Assembly: GCF_042677045.1 (NCBI RefSeq)
Contig: NZ_JBHTIH010000007.1
Location: 62,001-126,000 of the forward strand
DNA: 64,000 bases
Reading direction: 5' to 3'
DNA from: Lysobacter_K koreensis
GTDB lineage: Bacteria; Pseudomonadota; Gammaproteobacteria; Xanthomonadales; Xanthomonadaceae
Below the pieces are notes generated by a model. The model worked only from the letters and a program-made list of their open reading frames with translations, was not told the DNA's origin and made no database searches. Within the stretch, counting starts at the first letter, position 1; the number at the start of each line of letters is the position of its first letter. A program made the translations under genes and the position numbers. Below, one piece after another: positions 18,643 through 26,937 of the stretch.

Positions 18643-19221
18643 ATGACAGATGCGCACCTGTTCGCAGTTGGCGTAGTCCTGGCCTGGCTGGCCGGCATCC
18701 GCGTCTACCTGACGGTGTTCGGCGTGGGCATCGCCGGCGCGTTCGGCTGGCTCGACCTGCCCTCGGCGCTGGAGGTCACCCAGTCGCCGTGGGTGATCGG
18801 CGTCTCCGGGGTGCTCGCCGCCGCCGAGTTCTTCACCGACAAGATCCCGGGCATCGACTCGGCCTCCGACCTGCTGCACACCTTGCTGCGCGTCCCGGCC
18901 GGCGCGTTCCTCGCCGCGGCCACGTTGTCCGGCGATGGCGAACTGGGCGCGGGCGCGCTGGCCACCGGCGCCGGCGTGGCCTTGACCAGCCACGTGCTCA
19001 AGAGCGGCACCCGCGCCCTGCTCAACACCTCACCCGAACCGGTCAGCAACTGGACCGCCTCGGTCACCGAGGACGTGGCCGTGGTCGGCGGCCTCGCCCT
19101 GGCGTTCGCGCACCCGTGGATCGCGTTGTCGTGCGTGGTGCTGGTCAGCGTGCTGCTCGCCACCGGCGTGTGGTGGATCTGGCGCCGGCTGTTCCGGCGC
19201 GCGCCGCGGGTTCCGGGCTAA
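18643..19221 (+). CDS. DUF4126 membrane protein
   Basis: The 192-residue protein has four to five hydrophobic segments and the signature FFTDKIPGIDSASDLLHTLLR (described in parts: FFTDKIPGIDS at about 65, followed by DLLHTLLRVPAGAF) of the DUF4126 family. Function unknown. It is transcribed divergently from the bactofilin operon with only 57 bases between the starts, so the promoters overlap. The ATG follows a CGAGGTTG ribosome site. Confidence 0.85.
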   Translation: MTDAHLFAVGVVLAWLAGIRVYLTVFGVGIAGAFGWLDLPSALEVTQSPWVIGVSGVLAAAEFFTDKIPGIDSASDLLHTLLRVPAGAFLAAATLSGDGELGAGALATGAGVALTSHVLKSGTRALLNTSPEPVSNWTASVTEDVAVVGGLALAFAHPWIALSCVVLVSVLLATGVWWIWRRLFRRAPRVPG

Positions 19222-19244
19222 CGCACACCGCCCACAAATGACAA

Positions 19245-19264
19245 CGCCACCGCGAACGGTGGCG
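19245..19264. terminator. Hairpin between convergent DUF4126 and bfr genes
   Basis: CGCCACCG, loop CGAA, CGGTGGCG: a perfect 8-bp stem with a stable GNRA-like tetraloop between two convergent genes. No U tract follows in either direction, so it may be a Rho-independent terminator of weak type or an mRNA-end stabiliser. Confidence 0.5.
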
Positions 19265-19290
19265 CCGGCACTCCCCGGAGGTATCGCGGC

Positions 19291-19761
19291 TCAGCTTTCG
19301 ATCTTGGTCGCCAGGTAGTTCTGCTCGCCCAGGCGTTCGATCAACGCCAGCTGCGTCTCGATCCAGTCGATGTGCTCTTCCTCGGACTCGAGAATGTCGG
19401 CGAACAACTGGCGGCTGGTGTAGTCCCCGACGCCGTCGCAGTACGCGATCGCCTCGCGCAGCAGCGGCAGCGCCTCGAGCTCGAGCGCGAGGTCGCAGTT
19501 GAGCACTTCGCGCGGGCCTTCGCCGATGCGCAGCTTGCCCAGCGCCTGGAAGTTCGGCAGCCCGTCGAGGAACAGGATGCGCTCCGACAGCTTGTCGGCA
19601 TGCTTCATCTCGTCGATCGACTCGTGGTACTCGTGGTCGGCGAGTTCCTTCAGGCCCCAGTTCTTCAGCATCTTGGCGTGCAGGAAGTACTGGTTGATCG
19701 CGATCAGCTCGTTGTAGAGCGCCTTGTTGAGAAACTCGATGACCTTGGCGTCGCCTTTCAT
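19291..19761 (-). CDS. bfr: Bacterioferritin
   Basis: Haem-containing ferritin that oxidises and stores iron as a 24-mer. The 156-residue protein has all ferroxidase ligands at the family positions (Glu18, Glu51, His54, Glu94, Glu127, His130) and Met52, the haem ligand, in DEMKHAD. I chose the ATG at 19761, giving MKGDAKVIEFLN, the standard start; the upstream open frame is not coding. The bacterioferritin-associated ferredoxin gene lies just upstream. Confidence 0.97.
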   Translation of the reverse strand: MKGDAKVIEFLNKALYNELIAINQYFLHAKMLKNWGLKELADHEYHESIDEMKHADKLSERILFLDGLPNFQALGKLRIGEGPREVLNCDLALELEALPLLREAIAYCDGVGDYTSRQLFADILESEEEHIDWIETQLALIERLGEQNYLATKIES

Positions 19762-19931
19762 CGCCGTGCTCCGTGCCTGCAGTGGCGGCACTCTAGCCGT
19801 TCCGCGCGCGCGCTGGCGGAACGCGAATCGAGTGCATTCGCGCGTACCAGACCAGGGAAGCCAGGAACCGAACTTGCCGCCGGGAATCGCGCCTGGCCCC
19901 AAGCTGTCGGATGCTCAGGCAGGTAAGAACG

Positions 19932-20135
19932 TCAAGCTGCGTGCTGCAGCACCGGCAACGGCAACTCGCGCAGGGCGCGCGTCTCGTCCAGCAGTGCAGC
20001 GGCCTGATCCAGGCAGCTGCCGCAGTTGGCGCCAGCGCCGGTGCGCATGGTCAGCTCCGGCACGCTCCGGCAACCGGCTTGCGCGGCGTCGCGGATGTCG
20101 CGTTCGGTGACTCCGTTGCAGATGCAGACGTACAT
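19932..20135 (-). CDS. bfd: Bacterioferritin-associated ferredoxin
   Basis: [2Fe-2S] protein that reduces ferric iron in Bfr so it can be released. The 67-residue product starts MYVCICNGVTERDI and has Cys4, Cys6, Cys38 and Cys41, exactly the Bfd ligand pattern, ending in a short tail. It is separated from bfr by 170 bases and points the same way, so bfd is read first. Iron-responsive control is expected from family knowledge; I do not see a convincing Fur box. Confidence 0.93.
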   Translation of the reverse strand: MYVCICNGVTERDIRDAAQAGCRSVPELTMRTGAGANCGSCLDQAAALLDETRALRELPLPVLQHAA

Positions 20136-20212
20136 GGGCGTGGCGCGGGAGCGCGGGCGAGCAGCCCGATCGGCTGCACAGGCATTTCGCCACGAATGCG
20201 AATGATTGTCAA

Positions 20213-20821
20213 TTAGGAACCTGGGTCGCGGCCCGTGCCGCCGCGCGCGGGCGGTGCCGGTGGCCGTGCGCGGGGCCGTTGCCAATTGCGAACGCCGGCC
20301 CCCATCCGGGGATCGGGCCCGGGCATCGGCACCGCCTGCGCCCCGGCGACGGTGCGCGCAAACGGCGCCAGGTGCCGCAGGGCGCTGCCGTAGACCCCGC
20401 GCTTGAACACCACCACGTGCTCGAGCGGGTACCAAAAATCGACCCAGCGCCAATGGTCGAACTCCGGCTTGTCGGTAAGGTCCAGCCGCAGGTCGGACTC
20501 CTGGCCGGTCAGCCGCAGCAGGAACCACACCTGCTTCTGGCCAATGCACACCAGCCGGTCGTTGCGGCGCACCGCGCGCGCCGGCAGCCGGTAACGCAGC
20601 CAGCCGGGGGTCGCGCCGAGGACTTCGACGTGTTCGGGCAGCAGCCCGGTTTCCTCGCGAAGTTCGCGGTACATCGCCTCGAGCGGCGTCTCGTCGGTGT
20701 TCATCCCGCCTTGCGGGAACTGCCACCCATCGCGATGCACGCGGCGCGCCCAGAACAGGCGTCCGTCTGGATGCATCAACACGATGCCGACGTTGGGTCG
20801 GTAACCGTCCGGATCGATCAC
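20213..20821 (-). CDS. rppH: RNA pyrophosphohydrolase
   Basis: Nudix enzyme that removes pyrophosphate from mRNA 5' ends and starts decay. The 202-residue protein carries RPNVGIVLMHPDGRLFWARR, the Nudix box GGMNTDETPLEAMYRELREE (about 36-55), and the DHWRWVDFWYPLEHVV segment near 130. I chose the GTG at 20821, which gives MIDPDGYRPNVG and has GGAG 8 bases upstream; the open frame extends upstream to 20908 but lacks family similarity. The C-terminal 45 residues are Arg/Pro-rich and probably disordered, as in other xanthomonads. Confidence 0.94.
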   Translation of the reverse strand: MIDPDGYRPNVGIVLMHPDGRLFWARRVHRDGWQFPQGGMNTDETPLEAMYRELREETGLLPEHVEVLGATPGWLRYRLPARAVRRNDRLVCIGQKQVWFLLRLTGQESDLRLDLTDKPEFDHWRWVDFWYPLEHVVVFKRGVYGSALRHLAPFARTVAGAQAVPMPGPDPRMGAGVRNWQRPRARPPAPPARGGTGRDPGS

Positions 20822-20940
20822 GATGCGGACTCCAAAATGCGCTGTCTCCGACTCTGCCACGGCATCCGCCAGCGGACAAGCAAGAGGCCGGGTGATTGAC
20901 GGCGCCAACCAAGGCAGGAATAATTCGCGGTTCTCCGCGT

Positions 20941-21017
20941 GGCTATGTAGCTCAGCCGGTTAGAGCACAGCACTCATAATGCTGGGGTCGGTGGTTCGAG
21001 TCCACCCATAGCCACCA
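20941..21017 (+). tRNA. tRNA-Met (anticodon CAT)
   Basis: A 77-base cloverleaf reading GGCTATG ... CATAGCC with discriminator A and an encoded CCA (21015-21017). The anticodon stem CAGCA/TGCTG encloses the loop CTCATAA with anticodon CAT at 20975-20977. The D loop (AGCTCAGCCGGTTAGAGC) and T arm (GGTGGTTCGAGTCCACC) are canonical. The A-U/G-C acceptor pairs fit elongator rather than initiator tRNA-Met, since base 1 pairs with base 72. Confidence 0.97.
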
Positions 21018-21129
21018 CACGCATCGCGCACTGAAACGCCCGCCTGCACGCTCAGGCCTGGCGCCCGCCCCGACCGATTCGCGTGGTCGGGCTACGCACT
21101 CCCGAGAACTCCCCATCGGCGTCCCGCGC

Positions 21130-21483
21130 ATGGATATCTTCAAGGTCTTCACCATCGAGGCCGCGCACCGGTTGCCGAACGTGCCCGAAGGGCACAAGTG
21201 CGCGCGCCTGCACGGGCATTCGTTCCGGGTCGAGATCCACCTGCGCGGCGAACTGGGCACGCGCAGCGGCTGGGTGATGGACTTCGGCGACGTCAAGCAG
21301 GCGTTCCAGCCGCTTTACGACCGCCTCGACCACCACTACCTCAACGACATCGAGGGGCTGGACAATCCCACGAGCGAGCGGCTGGCGCTGTGGATCTGGG
21401 AGCGCCTGAAGCCGGCGCTGCCGATGCTCAGCGAAGTGGTGATCCACGAGACCTGCACGTCCGGCTGCCGCTACCGCGGCTGA
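21130..21483 (+). CDS. queD: 6-carboxytetrahydropterin synthase
   Basis: Second enzyme of queuosine synthesis from GTP. The 117-residue protein has the zinc-binding histidines in AAHRL (residue 13) and HGHSF (residues about 30-32), the catalytic cysteine in KCARLHGH, GWVMDFGDVK near 49 and the C-terminal VVIHETCTSGCRY. Starts with MDIFKVFTIEAAH, typical. Stands alone between the tRNA gene and the phasin. Confidence 0.96.
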   Translation: MDIFKVFTIEAAHRLPNVPEGHKCARLHGHSFRVEIHLRGELGTRSGWVMDFGDVKQAFQPLYDRLDHHYLNDIEGLDNPTSERLALWIWERLKPALPMLSEVVIHETCTSGCRYRG

Positions 21484-21565
21484 ACCGATCCACCTCCAGG
21501 CCGCAACCACCGCAAGCCCTTGTTCCAGAACAAATTATGAACGCCAACCCCAGTTCATAATTTTA

Positions 21566-21582
21566 TTGTTGCGTCGCAACAA
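21566..21582. promoter_or_regulatory. Palindrome upstream of the phasin gene
   Basis: TTGTTGCG-T-CGCAACAA is a perfect 8-bp inverted repeat centred 73 bases upstream of the phasin start; a related CTGCGACGCA lies at about 21595-21604. TGC/GCA-rich inverted sites are used by PhaR-type repressors of phasin genes, so this may be an operator. That assignment is inference. Confidence 0.5.
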
Positions 21583-21646
21583 ATCGGGCATTATGCTGCG
21601 ACGCACAATCCGGCAACCCCGCACGGATTGACCGCAGGAGCCCGCC

Positions 21647-22087
21647 ATGTACCAGCAGTTCAACGAACAGTTTGCCGCCGCCACGCGCCAGTTCGCGGAC
21701 ACGGCAGCCCAGATCAACCGCATCGCGCTGCAGAACGCCCAGGCCGTGTTCGGCCTGCAGGTCGCCGCGATCAACGAGCGCGCCAACGCGACGTTCGCGT
21801 TCCTCGGCGAAGCGGCCGAAGTGCGTGACCTCGACGGCATGAAGAACCTGATGCCGAAGGGCGTGCAGGTTGCGCGCGAGAACCTCGAGCGCGCGGTCAG
21901 CACCGGCCAGGACGTGCTCGGCCACAGCATCAAGGCCAACGAGGCGATCGGCGAGATTGCCAAGTCGCAGGGCGAGTCGTTCGTGCAGAAGGCGCAGGCC
22001 AACGTCGAGACCGTCGCCGAGCAGGCCGAGTCGGCGTTCCGCGCCAACGCCGCCAAGGCGACCGCGCCGAAGGGCAGCGTCAAGTAA
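21647..22087 (+). CDS. Phasin family protein
   Basis: The 146-residue amphipathic helical protein (MYQQFNEQFAAATRQFADTA; many Ala, Gln, Glu, no Trp or Cys) matches the phasin family, which coats polyhydroxyalkanoate granules. It has the typical IALQNAQAVFGLQ and FVQKAQANVETVAEQAESAF segments. The ATG follows CAGGAG at good spacing. A strong terminator follows the gene, so it is a single-gene transcript. Confidence 0.92.
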   Translation: MYQQFNEQFAAATRQFADTAAQINRIALQNAQAVFGLQVAAINERANATFAFLGEAAEVRDLDGMKNLMPKGVQVARENLERAVSTGQDVLGHSIKANEAIGEIAKSQGESFVQKAQANVETVAEQAESAFRANAAKATAPKGSVK

Positions 22088-22118
22088 AGCCTCTCTCTCC
22101 AGTACCCACTGGGCACGG

Positions 22119-22148
22119 AACCCGGCAGCGCAGGCTGCCGGGTTTTTT
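22119..22148 (+). terminator. Rho-independent terminator after the phasin gene
   Basis: Perfect 11-bp stem AACCCGGCAGC / GCTGCCGGGTT with a GCAG loop followed by TTTTTT, 32 bases after the phasin stop. Confidence 0.93.
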
Positions 22149-22374
22149 GTTGCCTGACGCTTCGCGTCGGAGGTCATGTCCGATGCGGCCTGCCGGTGCC
22201 GCTGCCGGCGTGCGTTGGCCTTGATCGCTCATCGCCAAGGCAGGCCAGTGGCTTGCAACGCGCGAGCGGTACGAAGGGGCGACCAGAAGAGCAAGAGCCA
22301 CGTCCCGGGATCCCCGCCTGCACGCGGATGACGAGCAATGGCAACGGCAGCAAAGCCGTAGCAAGACGACCAAC
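22149..22374. other. Non-coding stretch between terminators
   Basis: About 225 bases with no gene. It contains a dispersed-repeat-like segment (GTCCCGGGATCCCCGCCTGC then ACGCGGATGACGAGC, about 22304-22337) that resembles common xanthomonad intergenic repeats. Nothing else is evident. Confidence 0.5.
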
Positions 22375-22402
22375 AAAAAGGCCGCCTCAAGGCGGCCTTT
22401 TT
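22375..22402. terminator. Bidirectional terminator downstream of the RND permease
   Basis: AAAAAGGCCGCC, loop TCAA, GGCGGCCTTTTT: a perfect 12-bp stem with A and T tracts on both sides, 20 bases past the stop of the leftward RND permease gene. It should end the efflux transcript. Confidence 0.93.
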
Positions 22403-22422
22403 GTGTCGCGGAACCTACCGGC

Positions 22423-25400
22423 TCAATGCGCGGGCGCGGTCTCCAGCCGGGCCTGCGCCGCGGCGGCTTTCTGATGGTCGCGGCCGATCAGCAGGTACAT
22501 CACCGGCACCACGAACAGGGTGAACACCGTGCCGATCGACATACCGCCGACAATCACCCAGCCGATCTGGTTGCGCGCCTCGGCGCCGGCGCCGCTGGCG
22601 ATCGCCAGCGGCAGCGAACCCAGCACCATCGCACCGGTGGTCATCAAAATCGGGCGCAGGCGCAGCGCGGCGGCTTCGACCACCGCGTCGAACTTGGTCT
22701 TGCCCTGCTCCTGCAGCTGGTTCGAGAACTCCACGATCAGGATGCCGTGCTTGGCGATCAAACCCACCAATGTCACCAGCCCGATCTGCGAGTAGATGTT
22801 CCAGCTGCCGCCGGTGAGCTTGAGCGCCAGGAACGCGCCGAACGCGGCCAGCGGCACCGCCAGCAGGATCACCAGGGGGTCGACCCAGCTTTCGAACTGC
22901 GCGGCCAGCACCAGGAAGATAAACACCACCGCCAGGCCGAAGATCATCGCGAAGTCGCTGGCCGACTCGCGGAACTCGCGGCTCTGTCCCGACAGGTCGT
23001 ACTGCGCCTCGGGCGCGACTTCGTCGAGCGCGGTCTCCATCCACGCCAGCGCCTCGCCCATCGAGTAGCCCGGCGCGAGGCCGGCGCTGACCGTGGCCGA
23101 ACGCAGCTTGTTGAAGTGGTTGAGCTCCTTGGCCGCGACGGTTTCCTGCACGTCGACCAGATTCGACAGCTGCACCATCTGCCCGTCGCCGCCCTTGACG
23201 AAGATGTTGGACAGGTCACCCGGGGTGCGGCGGTCGGCGTCCTCGACCTGCACGATCACGTCGTACTGCTCCGATCCCCGCTTGAAGCGGGTCACGTTGC
23301 GCCCGCCGAGCAGCGTCTCCAGCGTGCGGCCGACACTGGCGACGTCGCTGCCGACCGCGACGACCTTGTCGCGGTTGAGTTCGAGCTTGAGCTGCGGCTT
23401 GTCGAGCTTGAGGTCGCTGTCGGGGTTGGTGAGTTTCGGGTTCTCGCCCATCTTCGCCATCAGCTTCTGCACGGTGGCGCCCAGCTCCTCCCAGGTGCCG
23501 GTGCTCTGCACCACGAAGTTGACCGGCTGGCCGAAGCCGTCCTGGCCCAGCGGCGGCGGCAACGTCGGGAACGCCATGATCCCGGGGATGCCCATGAACT
23601 GCGGGAACAGCTGGCCCTGCACGTCGGCGGTGGAGACCTCGCGCTGCTCCCAGTCCTTGAGCATCACGAAGCCGATCGTCGTGGTGACGTTCGGGAACCC
23701 CACGATCTGGAAGTACTGCTGCACCTGGGGGATCTTCGCAAACGCGCTTTCCATCTGCCGTGCGTACTTGTCGGTGTAGTCGACCGTGGCGCCTTCCGGG
23801 GCCATGCCGAAGCCGATGATGAAGCCCTGGTCTTCCTGCGGCGCCAGCTCGTTGGGCAGCAGCTTGAACAGGGTCAACGCGCCGCCGAACACCAGCGCCG
23901 CCACGATCACCACCACCCAGCGCGCGTTCAAGCCGGCCGTCAGCACTCGGCGGTAACTGCGGTCGATCCAGCCCAGCACCTTCTCGCCGGCGACGTAGAA
24001 GCGGCCGTGCTTGGTCTCGTGGCGCAGCAGCTTGGACGACATCATCGGCGACAGCGTCAGCGCGGTGAAACCGGAGACGATCACCGCGCCGGCCAGGGTC
24101 AACGCGAACTCGACGAACAGCTTGCCGGTGCGGCCGGTGGAGAACGCCAGCGGCACGTAGACCGCGGCCAGCGTCAGCGTCATCGCGATGATCGCAAAGC
24201 CAATCTCCTTGCTGCCCTGCAGCGCCGCCTGGAACGGCGGCATGCCTTCCTCGATGTGCCGGTAGATGTTCTCCAGCATCACGATCGCGTCGTCGACCAC
24301 CAGGCCGATCGCCAGCACCATCGCCAGCAAGGTGAGGGTGTTGATGGTGAAGCCGAACGCGTACATCAGCGCGAACGCACCGACCAGCGACAGCGGGATG
24401 GTCACCAGCGGGATCAGCGTCGCGCGCCAGCTGCGCAGGAACAGGAAGATCACCAGGATCACCAGCACCACCGCCTCGGCGACGGTCTTGTAAACCTCCT
24501 CGATCGACTTTTCGATGAAGATCGTGGTGTCGAACGCGACCTCGATCTTCATGCCCTCGGGCAACGTGCGCTGGATCTGCGGCAGCATCTCCTTGATCGC
24601 CGTGGAGATGTCGAGCGGGTTGGCCACCGCCTGCTTGACCACCGCCAGCGGCACCGCGTTCTGACCGTTGTAGCGCGCGCGGAAGCGTTCCTCCTGCGCG
24701 CCCAGCTCGATCCGGGCGACGTCCTTGAGGCGCACCAGGTAGCCGTCGACGTCGCCGAGGATCACCTCGCCGAACTGCTCGGGCGTCTTCAGGTCGGTTT
24801 CGGACAGCACGGTGAACTCGCGCTGCTCGCTTTCGACGCGGCCGGCGGGGATCTCGACGTTCTGCGCGCGCAGCGCGGCCTCGACGTCGGCCGGGGTCAG
24901 GCCGAAGCCGGCCAGGCGCTGCGGCTGCAGCCACACGCGCATCGCATAAGTGCTGGAGTACACGATCGCCTGGGCGACGCCGGGGATCTGCTGGATGCGG
25001 TCCTTGACCAGGGTCTCGGCGTAATCGGCGATCTCGACCTGCGAATGACGGGTCGAGGAAAACGCGAGGTAGATGATCGGCTGCGCGTCGGCTTCCTGCT
25101 TCTGGATGATCGGCTCGTCGACTTCCTCCGGCAGCACCTGCCGTGCCTGCGCGACGCGGTCGCGGACGTCGGACGCGGCGCCATCGGCGTCGCGGTCGAG
25201 GCGGAAGCGCACGGTCACCTGGCTGGACTGCTCGCGGCTGACCGACTGCATGTACTCGATGCCTTCGACCCCCGACAGCGCGTCCTCGATCGGCTGGGTG
25301 ACCTGCGATTCGATCACCTGCGCGGACGCGCCGGGGTAGTTGGTGCTGACGTTGATCACCGGCGTGTCGACGTTGGGGATCTGCCGGACCGCGAGGCGGT

Positions 25401-25488
25401 CGTAGGCGATGATGCCGACCAGCAGCACGACCAGGTTGATCACGGTCGCGAAGACCGGGCGGCGGATGGAGATGTCGGACAGGACCAT
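22423..25488 (-). CDS. RND efflux transporter permease (HAE1 family)
   Basis: Inner-membrane proton-driven multidrug pump subunit, 1021 residues. It starts MVLSDISIRRPVFATVINL, with twelve membrane helices, the large periplasmic loops, and the conserved helix 4 segment AIGLVVDDAIVMLENIYRH with the proton-relay aspartates (about residues 395-415). The C-terminal half has GLIAKHGILIVEFSNQL. It shortly follows its adaptor gene (178 bases) in one leftward operon. No outer-membrane channel gene is present, so it probably uses a shared TolC/OprM-type protein. The substrate is unknown. Confidence 0.95.
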   Translation of the reverse strand: MVLSDISIRRPVFATVINLVVLLVGIIAYDRLAVRQIPNVDTPVINVSTNYPGASAQVIESQVTQPIEDALSGVEGIEYMQSVSREQSSQVTVRFRLDRDADGAASDVRDRVAQARQVLPEEVDEPIIQKQEADAQPIIYLAFSSTRHSQVEIADYAETLVKDRIQQIPGVAQAIVYSSTYAMRVWLQPQRLAGFGLTPADVEAALRAQNVEIPAGRVESEQREFTVLSETDLKTPEQFGEVILGDVDGYLVRLKDVARIELGAQEERFRARYNGQNAVPLAVVKQAVANPLDISTAIKEMLPQIQRTLPEGMKIEVAFDTTIFIEKSIEEVYKTVAEAVVLVILVIFLFLRSWRATLIPLVTIPLSLVGAFALMYAFGFTINTLTLLAMVLAIGLVVDDAIVMLENIYRHIEEGMPPFQAALQGSKEIGFAIIAMTLTLAAVYVPLAFSTGRTGKLFVEFALTLAGAVIVSGFTALTLSPMMSSKLLRHETKHGRFYVAGEKVLGWIDRSYRRVLTAGLNARWVVVIVAALVFGGALTLFKLLPNELAPQEDQGFIIGFGMAPEGATVDYTDKYARQMESAFAKIPQVQQYFQIVGFPNVTTTIGFVMLKDWEQREVSTADVQGQLFPQFMGIPGIMAFPTLPPPLGQDGFGQPVNFVVQSTGTWEELGATVQKLMAKMGENPKLTNPDSDLKLDKPQLKLELNRDKVVAVGSDVASVGRTLETLLGGRNVTRFKRGSEQYDVIVQVEDADRRTPGDLSNIFVKGGDGQMVQLSNLVDVQETVAAKELNHFNKLRSATVSAGLAPGYSMGEALAWMETALDEVAPEAQYDLSGQSREFRESASDFAMIFGLAVVFIFLVLAAQFESWVDPLVILLAVPLAAFGAFLALKLTGGSWNIYSQIGLVTLVGLIAKHGILIVEFSNQLQEQGKTKFDAVVEAAALRLRPILMTTGAMVLGSLPLAIASGAGAEARNQIGWVIVGGMSIGTVFTLFVVPVMYLLIGRDHQKAAAAQARLETAPAH

Positions 25489-25666
25489 GGGGGGCCTCGT
25501 TTTTGACTTTTTCTTCTCCCCTCGCGTTTCGAAGGCCTGGGGAGAAGGTGCCCCGGCCTTGATAACAGCTGGGGCGGATGAGGGTTCGGGACGAGTTCGG
25601 AGCTAAACGCTCGCGCCGAACCCTCACCCCAACCCCTCTCCCGGCGGGAGAGGGGCTCAATTGCGA
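25489..25666. repeat. Spacer between adaptor and permease with G/C-rich repeat
   Basis: Contains CCCTCACCCCAACCCCTCTC followed by CCGGCGGGAGAGGGG (about 25620-25654), a hairpin-forming intergenic element, and CTCCCCTCGCG...GGGGAGAAGG (about 25516-25547). It lies inside the operon, so it may tune expression of the permease. Confidence 0.6.
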
Positions 25667-26845
25667 CTACTTCGCCGTTTCGGCCTGTTTCTCGGTGGCG
25701 GGCGCCGCCTTCGGCGCGGCATTGGGGGACGCGCCGGCTGCCGGCGGCTGGGTGCCGGCAGCCGGAGCGGCCGCCCCCGGCGGCGGCAGCGACATCACGC
25801 CGACGCCCTCGTGCATCATCGGCTTGGCCTGCCCGGCGGTGATCACCACGTCGCCGGCCTTGAGGCCTTCGACCACCTGCACCAGGCCCGGCACCCGGGC
25901 ACCGGTCTTGATCACGGTCTTCTTGGCCTTGCCGTCGACCACGGTGTAGACGAAGCGGGTGTCGCCGTCCTGCATCAGCGCCTGCTCGGGCACCAGCAGC
26001 GCGTCGGCGCTGTCGGTGCCGGTGTCGAGCTGCAGCTTGGCGAACTGGCCCGGGCGCAAACGGCCGTCGGGGTTCGGGATCTGCGCGCGGACCTTGGCGC
26101 TGCGGCTGTTGGCATCGACCACCGGGTCGATCGCGACGATCTGGCCGCCGAAGGTGTCGGCCGGGAACGCGTCGACCGTGAGCGTGAGCTTCTGGCCGTT
26201 GCGCAGCTGCGCCAGCGCGCTTTCCGGGATGCTGAAGTCGACCTCGATCGGGTCCAGCCGCACCATCGTGACCAGGTCCTGGCCGGCGTTGACGAACTCG
26301 CCGACGCTGACCTCGCGCAAGCCAATCTGGCCCGAGAACGGCGCGCGCAGCGTCATCTTCGACAGCGCGGTGCGGGCTGAGGCGACGCGCGCCTGGTCGA
26401 CCCCGAGCGCGGCCCGGGTGCGGTCGTAATCGGCACGCGCGATCAGCTTCTCACCGACCAGCTGGCCGGCGCGCGCGGCGGCGGCGCGGCTGTTGGCGAG
26501 GTTGGCCGAGGCCTCGTTGAGGCTGGCCTGGGCGAGGCTGCCGTCGAGCGTGAACAACGCCTGCCCGGCGGCGACGCGGCCGCCTTCGGTGAAGTGGATG
26601 CGCTGGATGCGGCCGGCGATCTCCGGGCGCACCACCACCGACTCGTCGGCGCGCAGGCTGCCGACGGTCTGCAGGCCGGCGGTGAGGGCCTGCGGCTTGA
26701 GGGTCACGGTCTCGACCGGCAGTTGCATCTCGCCGCCGGGCGGCCCGCCTGCACCGGCGCCTGCGGCGGCGTCGTCCTTGCCGCAACCGGCCAGGCCGAT
26801 CAGGCCGGCGACCAGCAATCCAGAAAACAGCATCGTGCGGCGCAT
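25667..26845 (-). CDS. RND efflux periplasmic adaptor (membrane fusion protein)
   Basis: Links the permease to an outer-membrane channel. From the ATG at 26845 the protein has 392 residues: a lipoprotein signal (MRRTMLFSGLLVAGLIGLAGC, i.e. lipobox LAGC near residue 20), a barrel-sandwich/lipoyl half near residue 70 (PEIAGRIQRIHFTEGGRV), a short coiled-coil hairpin with RAPFSGQIGLREVSVGEFV near 165, and the C-terminal membrane-proximal domain, with a Pro/Ala-rich tail. The further in-frame ATG at 26863 overlaps the operator region. Confidence 0.94.
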   Translation of the reverse strand: MRRTMLFSGLLVAGLIGLAGCGKDDAAAGAGAGGPPGGEMQLPVETVTLKPQALTAGLQTVGSLRADESVVVRPEIAGRIQRIHFTEGGRVAAGQALFTLDGSLAQASLNEASANLANSRAAAARAGQLVGEKLIARADYDRTRAALGVDQARVASARTALSKMTLRAPFSGQIGLREVSVGEFVNAGQDLVTMVRLDPIEVDFSIPESALAQLRNGQKLTLTVDAFPADTFGGQIVAIDPVVDANSRSAKVRAQIPNPDGRLRPGQFAKLQLDTGTDSADALLVPEQALMQDGDTRFVYTVVDGKAKKTVIKTGARVPGLVQVVEGLKAGDVVITAGQAKPMMHEGVGVMSLPPPGAAAPAAGTQPPAAGASPNAAPKAAPATEKQAETAK

Positions 26846-26869
26846 GGGAGCCTCGTCGTCCATTTCTTG

Positions 26870-26881
26870 TACTGATCAGTT
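26870..26881. promoter_or_regulatory. TetR-type palindrome upstream of the RND operon
   Basis: TACTGATCAGTT contains the perfect 10-bp palindrome ACTGATCAGT, 26 bases upstream of the adaptor ATG and within the likely promoter. AcrR-like TetR regulators of RND pumps use operators with TGATCA-like cores. No tetR gene is in this window, so the regulator would be elsewhere. Confidence 0.55.
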
Positions 26882-26937
26882 TAGCCTTGCAGGGAGTCGG
26901 CTGTCCCCCTGCCAGAAGTCCCAACCGGCGCGTGGGC

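Noticed and set aside
22426..25506. A 1026-residue + strand frame opposite the RND permease
   Set aside because: Typical antisense shadow in high-GC DNA; its His/Arg/Gln-rich composition has no family similarity and the opposite strand is a clear RND permease.
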